Positions 8,840-16,858 of a DNA stretch of 64,000 bases are shown here, one piece after another. The notes under the pieces were generated by a model. It was given only the letters and a program-made list of their open reading frames with translations. It was not told where the DNA came from and searched no databases. Source of the DNA: Prevotella sp. UBA2809. GTDB lineage: Bacteria; Bacteroidota; Bacteroidia; Bacteroidales; Bacteroidaceae. Both the position numbers and the translations under genes were made by a program. The first letter of the stretch is position 1; each line of letters opens with the position of its first letter. The stretch covers positions 4,751 to 68,750 of the forward strand of contig DEHD01000031.1 of assembly GCA_002351725.1 (NCBI GenBank). Reading direction: 5' to 3'.

Positions 8840-8871
8840 CTTGGTTGATTCAAAAAAATACGCTAACTTTG
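8840..8871 (+). promoter_or_regulatory. Promoter of the phenylacetate-CoA ligase gene
   Basis: CTTG at 8840-8843 and TAACTTTG at 8864-8871 have a 20-bp spacer. The start codon is 43 bases downstream. Confidence 0.65.
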
Positions 8872-8914
8872 TCGGCTGTAAAGTACTTTTAAATAATCAA
8901 CAGCGAAACAGACA

Positions 8915-10213
8915 ATGATTTGGAATGAAACAATGGAGTGCATGGATCGCGAACAGCTTCGCGAAATCCAGAGCAGCCGTCTGGTAAAGATGGCCGAGTA
9001 CGTGTATTACAACACCCCCTTCTACCGCAAGAAGTTCCAGGAGATGGGGTTGGAGACAGGTGACATTAAGAGCATCGACGACATCACGAAACTCCCCTTT
9101 ACCAATAAGCTCGACCTCCGCGACAACTATCCCTTTGGACTGGCTGCCGTGCCCATGAGTCAGATTGTAAGAATCCACGCCTCATCAGGTACCACAGGAA
9201 AGCCAGTCGTAGTACTTTACACCCGCAAGGACCTTGCCATGTGGAGCGAGGCCATCAGCCGTGCCTTTACCGCCTATGGCGCTGGAAAAGACGACATCTT
9301 CCAGGTGGCTTACGGCTATGGTTTGTTTACAGGAGGTCTTGGTGCCCACGATGGCGCCACTAACATTGGTGCATCGGTAATCCCCATCTCGAGCGGTAAC
9401 ACCCAGAAGCAGATGACACTGATGCACGACTTTGGCACCACCATTCTCTGCTGCACCCCAAGCTACGCTATGTTCCTGGGCGAGGCCATGAAGGAGTGCC
9501 CCTGGAACCGCGATGAATTCAAACTGAAAGTGGGCGTGTTTGGTGCAGAACCCTGGACTGAGAAGATGCGCAAGAAGTTGGAAGAGAGTCTGGGCATTAA
9601 GGCCTACGACATCTACGGACTGAGCGAGATAGCTGGTCCTGGCGTTGGATATGAGTGCGAACACCAGTGCGGCACCCACCTTAACGAAGACCTGTTCTAC
9701 CCAGAGATACTTGACCCAAAGACAGGCGAGCCAATGCCAGAGGGGCAATTAGGCGAACTTACCTTCACCCATCTTACCAAGGAAGGCATGCCCCTACTCC
9801 GCTATCGCACTCACGACCTGACAGCCCTGCACTACGACAAGTGTAAATGCGGACGCACCTTGGTACGTATGGACCGCATTCTGGGCCGTTGCGACGATAT
9901 GCTCATCATCCGTGGCGTAAACGTATTCCCATCGCAGATCGAGGATGTCATCCTGAAGCTGCCTGAGTACGAGCCTCACTTCCTGCTCACCGTCGACCGC
10001 GTGAACAACACCGACACATCCGAGCTTAAGGTAGAGGTGAAGGAAGAGTACTTTACCGACGATATGGCCACAATGGTTGGACTACAGAAGAAGCTTGAGG
10101 CAGAGTTGCGCAGCGTCATCGGACTGGGATTCAAGGTTAAGCTCGTCGAGCCAAAGGGCATCGAGCGCTCTGAGGGCAAGGCCAAGCGTGTGATTGACAA
10201 GCGTAATATTTAA
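8915..10213 (+). CDS. paaK: Phenylacetate-CoA ligase (AMP-forming)
   Basis: This 432-residue adenylate-forming enzyme activates phenylacetate, or a related aryl acid, to its CoA thioester using ATP in the cytoplasm. Visible motifs are the P-loop ASSGTTGKPVVV near residue 90, DIYGLSEIAGPG near residue 232, YRTHDLTAL near residue 296, and the C-terminal hinge/lid DDMLIIRGVNVFPSQIE near residue 328. The length is normal for PaaK. The gene is followed after 12 bases by an ACT-domain gene, a pairing common in Bacteroidetes, where it often accompanies indolepyruvate oxidoreductase in amino-acid fermentation. That oxidoreductase is not in this window. Confidence 0.93.
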   Translation: MIWNETMECMDREQLREIQSSRLVKMAEYVYYNTPFYRKKFQEMGLETGDIKSIDDITKLPFTNKLDLRDNYPFGLAAVPMSQIVRIHASSGTTGKPVVVLYTRKDLAMWSEAISRAFTAYGAGKDDIFQVAYGYGLFTGGLGAHDGATNIGASVIPISSGNTQKQMTLMHDFGTTILCCTPSYAMFLGEAMKECPWNRDEFKLKVGVFGAEPWTEKMRKKLEESLGIKAYDIYGLSEIAGPGVGYECEHQCGTHLNEDLFYPEILDPKTGEPMPEGQLGELTFTHLTKEGMPLLRYRTHDLTALHYDKCKCGRTLVRMDRILGRCDDMLIIRGVNVFPSQIEDVILKLPEYEPHFLLTVDRVNNTDTSELKVEVKEEYFTDDMATMVGLQKKLEAELRSVIGLGFKVKLVEPKGIERSEGKAKRVIDKRNI

Positions 10214-10225
10214 AACAATAATCTT

Positions 10226-10651
10226 ATGAAAACAAAGCAACTTTCAATTTTCCTTGAGAACAAGTCAGGCCGCCTTACCGAGGTGACCGAAGTTTTGGGT
10301 AAGGCAGGTGTGAACCTTTCTGCCATGAGCATCGCCGATAACAGCGACTTTGGTATTCTGCGTTGCATCGTTTCCGACCCCGACAAGGCTTATCAGGTAC
10401 TTAAAGAGGCTCACTTCGCCGTTAAGATTACCGATGTCATCGGATTTGTATGCCCCAACGTCAGTGGTTCACTGGCAGTGGTACTCAAACATCTCTCCGA
10501 GAACGGCGTTTTCATCGAATATATGTATTCGTTTGCTAATGGCGATGTGGCTACAGTGGTTATCCGTCCTACCGATTTGGATGCCTGCGAGAAGATACTT
10601 TCAGACAAAAAAGTGGATTTGATGGCCGCAAACGACCTCTATCAGCTATAA
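10226..10651 (+). CDS. Tandem ACT-domain amino-acid-binding protein
   Basis: The 141 residues form two ACT domains. The first begins KQLSIFLENKSGRLTEVTEV and the second begins near residue 75 with VCPNVSGSLAVVLKHLSENG. ACT domains bind amino acids and regulate partner enzymes; no catalytic domain is attached. It sits 12 bases after paaK and is probably translated from the same message, so it may sense an aromatic or branched amino acid for that pathway (inference). Confidence 0.85.
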   Translation: MKTKQLSIFLENKSGRLTEVTEVLGKAGVNLSAMSIADNSDFGILRCIVSDPDKAYQVLKEAHFAVKITDVIGFVCPNVSGSLAVVLKHLSENGVFIEYMYSFANGDVATVVIRPTDLDACEKILSDKKVDLMAANDLYQL

Positions 10652-10686
10652 ATTTACATGAGACTGCAATTTTTTCGCCTGAAAAT

Positions 10687-10717
10687 TTTGCAGTCTCAAA
10701 TTTTCTTCTTACCTTTG
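10687..10717 (+). promoter_or_regulatory. Promoter of tRNA-Val (copy 1)
   Basis: TTTG at 10687-10690 and TACCTTTG at 10710-10717 have a 19-bp spacer. The segment from about 10694 to the tRNA is nearly the same as that upstream of the second tRNA-Val at 37955. Confidence 0.8.
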
Positions 10718-10737
10718 CACCCGCTAAGAAGAAATAA

Positions 10738-10812
10738 GGGCGTTTAGCTCAGCTGGTTTAGAGCATCTGCCTTACAAGCAGAGGGTCGGCGGTTCGAATC
10801 CGTCAACGCCCA
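10738..10812 (+). tRNA. tRNA-Val (anticodon UAC), copy 1
   Basis: A 7-bp acceptor stem (GGGCGTT with AACGCCC), D arm, anticodon stem TCTGC/GCAGA with loop CTTACAA, and T arm with TTCGAAT are all present. The anticodon is TAC, which reads valine codons. The 3' CCA is not encoded: the discriminator A is followed by CAA. The 75 bases are identical to the copy on - at 37881-37955, which does encode CCA. Confidence 0.97.
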
Positions 10813-10831
10813 CAACACAAAATAGCTCATG

Positions 10832-10856
10832 ACGCAGCCGTTGAGGTTGCGTTTTT
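10832..10856 (+). terminator. Terminator after tRNA-Val
   Basis: An 8-bp stem ACGCAGCC (10832-10839) with GGTTGCGT (10845-10852), including one G-T pair, has a 5-base loop and is followed by T5. Confidence 0.8.
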
Positions 10857-10915
10857 GGGTTAAAAGAGGATTGAAATTTTAAGGATTATCGATAATTTAG
10901 GAATTAATTTAAAAC

Positions 10916-12262
10916 ATGGATTTAAGTTTATTGACAGCCATCTCGCCTATAGATGGCCGTTACAGAAGTAAGACCGAGCCATTGGCAGAATACTTTTCTG
11001 AGTATGCCCTTATCCGTTACAGGGTACGCGTAGAAATTGAGTATTTCATCACGCTCTGTGAATTACCATTGCCTCAACTTCAGGGTATCAACCATCAGCT
11101 TTTCGATCAGCTTCGCGACATTTATCGAAAGTTCACACCCGCTGATGCACAGCGAGTTAAGGACATCGAGTCGATTACCAATCACGATGTGAAAGCCGTT
11201 GAGTACTTCATCAAGGAGCAGCTCGACGCTATGGGTGGTTTTGAGAGTTATAAAGAGTTCATCCACTTCGGACTCACCTCTCAGGACATCAACAACACCA
11301 GCGTACCTCTTTCTATTAAGGAGGCACTCGAGCAGGTTTACTATCCTTTGGTTGAGGAGCTTATCGAGCAGCTGCACGATTATGCTGAACAGTGGAAGAA
11401 CATCCCCATGCTGGCCAAGACTCACGGACAGCCAGCCTCACCTACCCGTCTGGGCAAGGAGGTGATGGTTTACGTTTACCGTCTTGAAGAGCAGCTGCGC
11501 GGATTGAAGGCCACACCAATCACAGCTAAGTTTGGTGGCGCCACTGGTAATTACAATGCTCACCACGTGGCTTACCCACAGTACGACTGGCGCGAGTTTG
11601 GTAATCAGTTTGTTAGCGAGAAACTTGGTCTGGAGCGCGAACAGTACACCACCCAGATTTCAAATTACGACTGGCTGGGCGCTATCTTCGACGCTATGCG
11701 CCGCATCAACACCATCGTCATCGATCTTGATCGCGACTTCTGGATGTACATCTCTATGGACTACTTCAAGCAGAAGATCAAAAAGGGCGAGGTTGGTTCG
11801 AGCGCTATGCCTCACAAGGTAAACCCCATCGACTACGAGAACTCTGAGGGTAACCTCGGTATCGCCAACGCCATTCTGCAGTTCCTGGCAGCCAAGCTGC
11901 CTGTGAGCCGTTTGCAGCGCGACCTTACCGACTCAACCGTTCTGCGCAACGTAGGCGTACCTATGGGCCATGCCGTCATCGCATTCCAGAGCACACTGAA
12001 GGGACTGCGCAAGCTCATCCTCAACGAGGAGAAGCTGCAAGAGGATCTCGACAACACATGGGCTGTAGTAGCCGAGGCTATTCAGACCATTCTGCGTCGC
12101 GAAGCCTACCCCAACCCTTACGAGACTCTGAAAGCTCTTACACGTACCAATGAGAAACTTACAGGAGAGAAGATCAAGAATTTTATTGAGACACTCGAGG
12201 TTAGCGAGGATGTAAAAGAAGAGTTACGTGCCATAACCCCATCAACCTATACAGGAATTTAA
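10916..12262 (+). CDS. purB: Adenylosuccinate lyase
   Basis: This 448-residue enzyme of the fumarase/aspartase superfamily catalyses two steps of purine synthesis: SAICAR to AICAR, and adenylosuccinate to AMP, each releasing fumarate. The start MDLSLLTAISPIDGRY is the family's usual N-terminus. HFGLTSQDINNT near residue 117 and the signature GSSAMPHKVNPID near residue 296, with the flexible catalytic Ser loop, are present, and the length is normal. It follows the tRNA-Val terminator and precedes the pseudouridine synthase gene by 56 bases. Confidence 0.97.
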   Translation: MDLSLLTAISPIDGRYRSKTEPLAEYFSEYALIRYRVRVEIEYFITLCELPLPQLQGINHQLFDQLRDIYRKFTPADAQRVKDIESITNHDVKAVEYFIKEQLDAMGGFESYKEFIHFGLTSQDINNTSVPLSIKEALEQVYYPLVEELIEQLHDYAEQWKNIPMLAKTHGQPASPTRLGKEVMVYVYRLEEQLRGLKATPITAKFGGATGNYNAHHVAYPQYDWREFGNQFVSEKLGLEREQYTTQISNYDWLGAIFDAMRRINTIVIDLDRDFWMYISMDYFKQKIKKGEVGSSAMPHKVNPIDYENSEGNLGIANAILQFLAAKLPVSRLQRDLTDSTVLRNVGVPMGHAVIAFQSTLKGLRKLILNEEKLQEDLDNTWAVVAEAIQTILRREAYPNPYETLKALTRTNEKLTGEKIKNFIETLEVSEDVKEELRAITPSTYTGI

Positions 12263-12318
12263 TAAAGAGAGAATAAAAATATTAATTAAGTCATTACATA
12301 TTTAAATTTATACAACAC

Positions 12319-13665
12319 ATGGATTTCGAAAACAACGAGAAGAAACAGGAAGAGACCACTCAGGATGGCGCTCAGAGAGAGTATCGCCCAGGTCGTTCAC
12401 CACGTCCACGTATTCACACAGCAGCAGTACGCCCAGCCTATGAGCGTGCAAGCTATCGCAATAACAACGACGATGAGGGTGGTTTCCGCCCCGAGGGTTT
12501 TGGTGCTGCTTTGCAGAGCAATACTCCTCAGCGCCCACAGGGTGGCTATCGTCCACGTAGCAACTATGGCGAGGGTGGTTACCAGCAGCGCCAGAGCGGT
12601 TACGGCCAGCGTCCACAGGGTGGCTATGGTCAGCGTCCACAGGGTAGCTATGGTCAGCGTCCTCAGCAGGGTGGTTACGGCCGTCCTCAGCAGGGTGGTT
12701 ACAGTCGCCCACAGCAGGGTGGTTACGGTCGTCCACAGCAGGGTGGTTATGGTCGTCCTCAGCAGGGTGGCTACGGTCGTCCTCAGCAGGGTGGTTACGG
12801 GCGCCCACAGCAGGGTGGCTACGGCAAACCTTACGGCGCATCTCCTTACAAGAAGGGTCCACGTCAGCACAGCGCCGACTACGATCCAAATGCAAAGTAC
12901 TCAATGAAGAAGCGCATCGAGTACAAGGAGATTAACTACGATCCAAACGAGCCACTCCGCCTGAACAAGTTCCTTGCCAATGCAGGTATCTGCAGCCGCC
13001 GCGAGGCCGATGAGTTCATCCAGGCAGGTGTAGTAAGCGTTAACGGCGAGGTAGTAACCGAGCTGGGAACAAAGATTTTGCGCACCGATGTAGTTAAGTT
13101 CCACGATCAGCCAGTAAGCATCGAGAAGAAGGTTTACGTTCTGCTCAACAAGCCAAAGGATTACGTTACTACAAGCGACGACCCACAGCAGCGCAAGACT
13201 GTTATGGACCTCGTTAAGAACGCTTGCCCAGAGCGCATCTATCCAGTAGGCCGTCTCGACCGCAACACCACTGGTGTGCTTCTGCTCACCAACGATGGCG
13301 ATCTGGCTTCAAAGCTCACACATCCTAAGTATCTCAAGAAGAAGATCTATCACGTATATCTCGATAAGAACGTTACCGCTCACGATCTGCAGCAGATTGC
13401 CGAGGGCATCCAGCTCGAGGACGGCGAGATTAAGGCCGACGACGTTCAGTACGCTCACCCAACCGATAAGAAGCAGGTAGGCATCGAGATTCACTCAGGT
13501 AAGAACCGTATTGTTCGCCGTATCTTCGAGAGCCTGGGTTATCGCGTTCAGAAGCTCGACCGCGTTCAGTTCGCAGGTCTCACCAAGAAGAACCTGAAGC
13601 GTGGCGACTGGCGTTACCTTACCGAGGAGGAGGTAGACCGTCTGCGCATGGGAGCTTATGAGTAA
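12319..13665 (+). CDS. RluB/RsuA-family rRNA pseudouridine synthase with a Gly-Tyr-Arg-Pro-Gln repeat N-terminus
   Basis: The C-terminal half of this 448-residue protein is a normal pseudouridine synthase. An S4 RNA-binding domain (LRLNKFLANAGICSRREAD, near residue 213) is followed by the catalytic motif GRLDRNTTGVLLLTNDGDL near residue 312, with the essential Asp in RLDRNTTG. The first 195 residues are unusual: low complexity, with Arg/Gln/Gly/Tyr repeats of the form GGYGRPQQ at residues about 94-170. Such extensions are flexible and RNA-binding in other proteins (inference here). The enzyme should modify a uridine in 23S or 16S rRNA. It lies between purB and asnS on the same strand. Confidence 0.92.
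   Translation: MDFENNEKKQEETTQDGAQREYRPGRSPRPRIHTAAVRPAYERASYRNNNDDEGGFRPEGFGAALQSNTPQRPQGGYRPRSNYGEGGYQQRQSGYGQRPQGGYGQRPQGSYGQRPQQGGYGRPQQGGYSRPQQGGYGRPQQGGYGRPQQGGYGRPQQGGYGRPQQGGYGKPYGASPYKKGPRQHSADYDPNAKYSMKKRIEYKEINYDPNEPLRLNKFLANAGICSRREADEFIQAGVVSVNGEVVTELGTKILRTDVVKFHDQPVSIEKKVYVLLNKPKDYVTTSDDPQQRKTVMDLVKNACPERIYPVGRLDRNTTGVLLLTNDGDLASKLTHPKYLKKKIYHVYLDKNVTAHDLQQIAEGIQLEDGEIKADDVQYAHPTDKKQVGIEIHSGKNRIVRRIFESLGYRVQKLDRVQFAGLTKKNLKRGDWRYLTEEEVDRLRMGAYE
12598..12828 (+). repeat. In-frame 24-bp tandem repeats in the pseudouridine synthase gene
   Basis: Roughly nine units of 21-24 bp encode GGYGQRPQ and then GGYGRPQQ. Units differ mainly at synonymous positions (GGT/GGC, TAC/TAT, CGT/CGC, CCA/CCT), so the protein pattern has been kept while the DNA has drifted. 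Confidence 0.9.
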
Positions 13666-13691
13666 AGGTAAAAAAGTAAAAAGGTAAAAAA

Positions 13692-15131
13692 GTGAAACGT
13701 ACTAAGATTATTGATGTGCTCAAGAGCACAGAATATGGCAAGGAAGTCTGCGTAAAGGGTTGGGTGCGCACGCACCGCAGCTCTAAGGCAGTCGACTTTA
13801 TTGCCCTCAACGACGGATCAACCATCAAGAACGTACAGATTGTGGTAGATCCCGCTAAGTTCGAAGAAGAGACACTCAAGCAGATCACAACAGGTGCCTG
13901 CATCTCAGCCGAGGGTATTCTGGTTGAGAGCCAGGGCGCAGGTCAGTCGTCAGAAATCCAGGCCACCCGTCTCGAGGTTTACGGCCTGTGTGGCAACGAC
14001 TATCCTATGCAGAAGAAGGGTCAGAGCTTTGAGGTGATGCGTAAGAACGCCCACATGCGTCTGCGTACCAATACCTTTGGTGCCGTTATGCGCATCCGCC
14101 ACAACATGGCAATGGCCATCCACACCTACTTCCACGAGCACGGTTTCTTCTATTTCCACACCCCACTTATCACTGCAAGCGATTGTGAGGGCGCAGGAAA
14201 CATGTTCCAGGTAACAACAAAGAACCTCTACGACCTGAAGAAGGACGAGAACGGTAAGATTATCTACGACGACGATTTCTTCGGCGAACAGACATCACTC
14301 ACCGTATCTGGTCAGCTCGAGGGCGAGCTTGGTGCCACCGCACTTGGTTCTATCTACACCTTCGGTCCAACCTTCCGCGCTGAGAATTCAAACACTCCAC
14401 GCCACTTGGCCGAGTTCTGGATGGTAGAGCCCGAGGTTGCCTTCCTCGACCAGGAAGAGCTGATGGACCTCGAGGAAGACTTCATCAAGTACTGCGTTCG
14501 CTGGGCACTCGACAACTGTAAGGACGACCTTCAGTTCCTCAATCAGATGATTGATAAGACCCTTATCGAGCGTCTTGAGGGTGTACTCAAGGAGACCTTC
14601 GTTCGTCTGCCATATACCGAGGGTATCAATATCCTTCAGGAGGCCATCAAGAAGGGCAAGAAGTTCGAGTTCCCATGCAACTGGGGCGACGACCTTGCCA
14701 GCGAGCACGAGCGTTACCTCGTTGAGGAGCACTTCAAGAAGCCAGTCATCATGACCGACTACCCACGTGCCTTCAAGTCGTTCTATATGAAGCAGAATCA
14801 GGATACTGCCGATGGCGGTTCAGTAGGTTACAAGGGCGCTGTAGCTCCTGGTCCTACCATGCAGGGCACCGATGTACTCTTCCCACAGATTGGTGAGATT
14901 ATCGGTGGTTCTGTTCGTGAGGAGAGCTACGACAAGCTTATGGGCGAGATCAATCGCCGCGAGATGGACCAGACCCACCTCTGGTGGTACATCGACACCC
15001 GCCGTTGGGGTTCATGCCCACACGCAGGTTTCGGTCTTGGTTTCGAGCGTCTCATCCTGTTCGTAACAGGTATGCAGAACATTCGCGACGTGATTCCTTT
15101 CCCACGTACTCCGAAATCAGCAGAGTTCTAA
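13692..15131 (+). CDS. asnS: Asparaginyl-tRNA synthetase
   Basis: This class II synthetase of 479 residues charges tRNA-Asn with asparagine. An N-terminal OB-fold anticodon-binding domain (VCVKGWVRTHRSSKAVDF) is followed by the catalytic core. Class II motif 2 shows TFGPTFRAENSNTPRHLAEF near residue 223, and motif 3 is GFGLGFERLILFVTG near residue 446. The Asn-type C-terminus IRDVIPFPRTP is present. The start is a GTG; upstream is an A-rich stretch with GGTAAAAAAG-like repeats and no clear Shine-Dalgarno. A strong terminator follows. Confidence 0.97.
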   Translation: MKRTKIIDVLKSTEYGKEVCVKGWVRTHRSSKAVDFIALNDGSTIKNVQIVVDPAKFEEETLKQITTGACISAEGILVESQGAGQSSEIQATRLEVYGLCGNDYPMQKKGQSFEVMRKNAHMRLRTNTFGAVMRIRHNMAMAIHTYFHEHGFFYFHTPLITASDCEGAGNMFQVTTKNLYDLKKDENGKIIYDDDFFGEQTSLTVSGQLEGELGATALGSIYTFGPTFRAENSNTPRHLAEFWMVEPEVAFLDQEELMDLEEDFIKYCVRWALDNCKDDLQFLNQMIDKTLIERLEGVLKETFVRLPYTEGINILQEAIKKGKKFEFPCNWGDDLASEHERYLVEEHFKKPVIMTDYPRAFKSFYMKQNQDTADGGSVGYKGAVAPGPTMQGTDVLFPQIGEIIGGSVREESYDKLMGEINRREMDQTHLWWYIDTRRWGSCPHAGFGLGFERLILFVTGMQNIRDVIPFPRTPKSAEF

Positions 15132-15140
15132 ATCATACGA

Positions 15141-15180
15141 ACCGCCATCACCCACTACGAGTGATGGCGGTTTTCTTTTT
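15141..15180. terminator. Terminator after asnS
   Basis: An 11-bp perfect stem (15141-15151 with 15161-15171, ACCGCCATCAC) with a 9-base loop is followed by a T-rich run. It lies between convergent asnS and the CvfB-like gene. Confidence 0.9.
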
Positions 15181-15186
15181 TTTCTG

Positions 15187-15219
15187 TACGCAAACGATTG
15201 TGCGCCTATACGCAAACGA
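15187..15219. repeat. Two direct repeats TACGCAAACGA spaced 22 bp
   Basis: TACGCAAACGA occurs at 15187-15197 and again at 15209-15219, a 22-bp period, in the space between two convergent genes. The sequence resembles half-sites of LacI-type operators, but no promoter lies next to it. Confidence 0.5.
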
Positions 15220-15224
15220 AGAGT

Positions 15225-16070
15225 TTATTTTGCTAAGTGGATGCCATCGTCCGCGATTGTTATGAGGCGGCGTTTGTAAAGGTCGCCTACGGCTTTCTTG
15301 TAGGCTTTCTTTGATACCTGGAAGCGATCGTAGATGAGTTCGGCGGGGGATTTGTCGCCGAGGTTGCAGTAGCCGTCGTTCTCGTAGAGGTAGCGCAGCA
15401 GAGCCTCGGCAAAGTCTAACGTCTGCTGGCGGCCTGTCTGCTGCAGAACGATATCAATCTTGCCGTCCTGACGAACATGGTCGACAAAGGCCTTGAGCTT
15501 CATGCCGCTATGCAGGGGCTGGAAAATCTGATTCTGGAACACAAGGCCCTGGAACTGATTATTTACGATGACCTTAAAACCAAGGTCGGTCTTCTGCCAT
15601 ACAAGGATGTCGACCTCAGCGCCATGCTGGAGCTGTGGCAGGTCGTTGATGGTGGGCACAGTGAGATACTTCTCGACCTTGGCGGTAGCCATAAGGCGGT
15701 AGCTATCCTCATCTACCTTTATATATACAATGTGGCGCTGACCTTGCTCCATGCGCTTTTTCTGTTCGCGGAAGGGGCAGAAGAGGTCCTTCATCAGGCC
15801 CCAGTTAAGGAATGCTCCAAACTGATTGACCCATGCCACCTCGAGGCTTACAAACTCGCCAACCTTGGCAAAAGGTGTCTCGGTGGTGGCCACAGGGCGC
15901 TCTTCCTGGTCGAGGTAGATAAACACGGTTATCTCGTCGCCAATCTTCATGTCGTTAGTAACGTAACGCTGGGGAAGGAGGATTTCGCCTTCTTCGCCAC
16001 CGTCTAAATAAAGTCCGAAGTCTACGGACTTCACGATTTTCAGGGTATTATATTTTCCTAATTGAATCAT
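15225..16070 (-). CDS. S1-domain RNA-binding protein of the CvfB/YitL type
   Basis: This 281-residue protein has S1-like beta-barrels: IVKSVDFGLYLDGGEEGEIL at residues 13-32, and FVSLEVAWVNQFGAFLNWG near residue 71. The C-terminal winged helix contains PAELIYDRFQVSKKAYKKAV. This order, S1 repeats then winged helix, is that of CvfB of staphylococci and YitL of bacilli, which bind RNA. The exact role in Bacteroidetes is not settled. It lies 23 bases downstream of the LolD-like gene on the same strand and is probably in the same transcript. Confidence 0.85.
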   Translation of the reverse strand: MIQLGKYNTLKIVKSVDFGLYLDGGEEGEILLPQRYVTNDMKIGDEITVFIYLDQEERPVATTETPFAKVGEFVSLEVAWVNQFGAFLNWGLMKDLFCPFREQKKRMEQGQRHIVYIKVDEDSYRLMATAKVEKYLTVPTINDLPQLQHGAEVDILVWQKTDLGFKVIVNNQFQGLVFQNQIFQPLHSGMKLKAFVDHVRQDGKIDIVLQQTGRQQTLDFAEALLRYLYENDGYCNLGDKSPAELIYDRFQVSKKAYKKAVGDLYKRRLITIADDGIHLAK

Positions 16071-16093
16071 AGTTTTTCCTAGAATTATTTTGT

Positions 16094-16849
16094 TTAATCA
16101 ACGGATTCTTGCGTCCCTTCGGTAGCAAGCGACCTTTGGTCGAGCGATACGGATTCATTTTCTGCCGCAGGATTATCCATGGGACCGGTAGGCTCCATTG
16201 GCAAAATGAGTCCATCTTTCAAATGAATTGTTCTATCAGTGATGCTTGCGAGGCCTTCATCGTGGGTTACGATGACAAAGGTCTGGCCGAACTGATTGCG
16301 AAGGTCGAAGAACAACTGGTGGAGTTCTTCCTTGTTCTTAGTGTCGAGAGAGCCCGATGGTTCATCGGCCAGAATGACGGCTGGATTGTTGACCAGCGCA
16401 CGAGCCACAGCCACACGCTGCTTCTCACCTCCTGAAAGCTCGTTAGGCTTATGGGTGGCACGATCGGCCAAGCCCATGAACTGCAAAAGCTCTTGCGCAC
16501 GCAGCTTAGCCTTTTTGGGCGAAGTGCCTGCTATATAAGCGGGAATCATGATGTTCTCGATAGCGGTAAACTCGGGCAGCAGCTGATGGAACTGGAACAC
16601 AAAGCCCAGATGCTGGTTGCGGAAATCGGACAGTTTCTTGGTAGAAAGATTACAGGTGTCGATGCCATCAACAATCACCTGGCCGCTATCGGGGCGATCG
16701 AGTGTGCCGATAATCTGCAGCAGGGTGGTCTTTCCGGCTCCGCTGGGGCCAACGATACTTACCACCTCGCCCTTGTCGATATGAAGGTCGATGCCTTTAA
16801 GTACTTGTAAAGAGCCAAAACTCTTGGTTATATTCTTAATATCTATCAT
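16094..16849 (-). CDS. lolD: LolD-like ABC transporter ATP-binding protein
   Basis: This 251-residue ATPase shows Walker A GPSGAGKTTLLQ near residue 34, signature LSGGEKQRVAVARAL near residue 138, Walker B VILADEPSGSLDT near residue 159 and the switch His in VTHDEG near residue 195. LSGGEKQR with DEPSGSLD is typical of the LolD/MacB group that drives lipoprotein release from the inner membrane. After the normal end near residue 220 there is an acidic tail of about 30 residues (PMEPTGPMDN and beyond). No LolC/E permease gene is adjacent in this window, so the partner is elsewhere. Confidence 0.85.
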   Translation of the reverse strand: MIDIKNITKSFGSLQVLKGIDLHIDKGEVVSIVGPSGAGKTTLLQIIGTLDRPDSGQVIVDGIDTCNLSTKKLSDFRNQHLGFVFQFHQLLPEFTAIENIMIPAYIAGTSPKKAKLRAQELLQFMGLADRATHKPNELSGGEKQRVAVARALVNNPAVILADEPSGSLDTKNKEELHQLFFDLRNQFGQTFVIVTHDEGLASITDRTIHLKDGLILPMEPTGPMDNPAAENESVSLDQRSLATEGTQESVD

Positions 16850-16858
16850 CTCAAATGT

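Noticed and set aside
9185..9748. 187-codon open frame opposite the phenylacetate-CoA ligase gene
   Set aside because: It lies wholly inside a well-conserved enzyme gene and reads as low-similarity antisense; no promoter of its own.
12308..12907. Long open frames on both strands over the repeat region of the pseudouridine synthase gene
   Set aside because: They are produced by the 24-bp repeats read in other frames, giving His/Asp/Asn- or Val/Thr-rich nonsense; no start context or family match. The GGYGRPQQ frame continues into a real enzyme.
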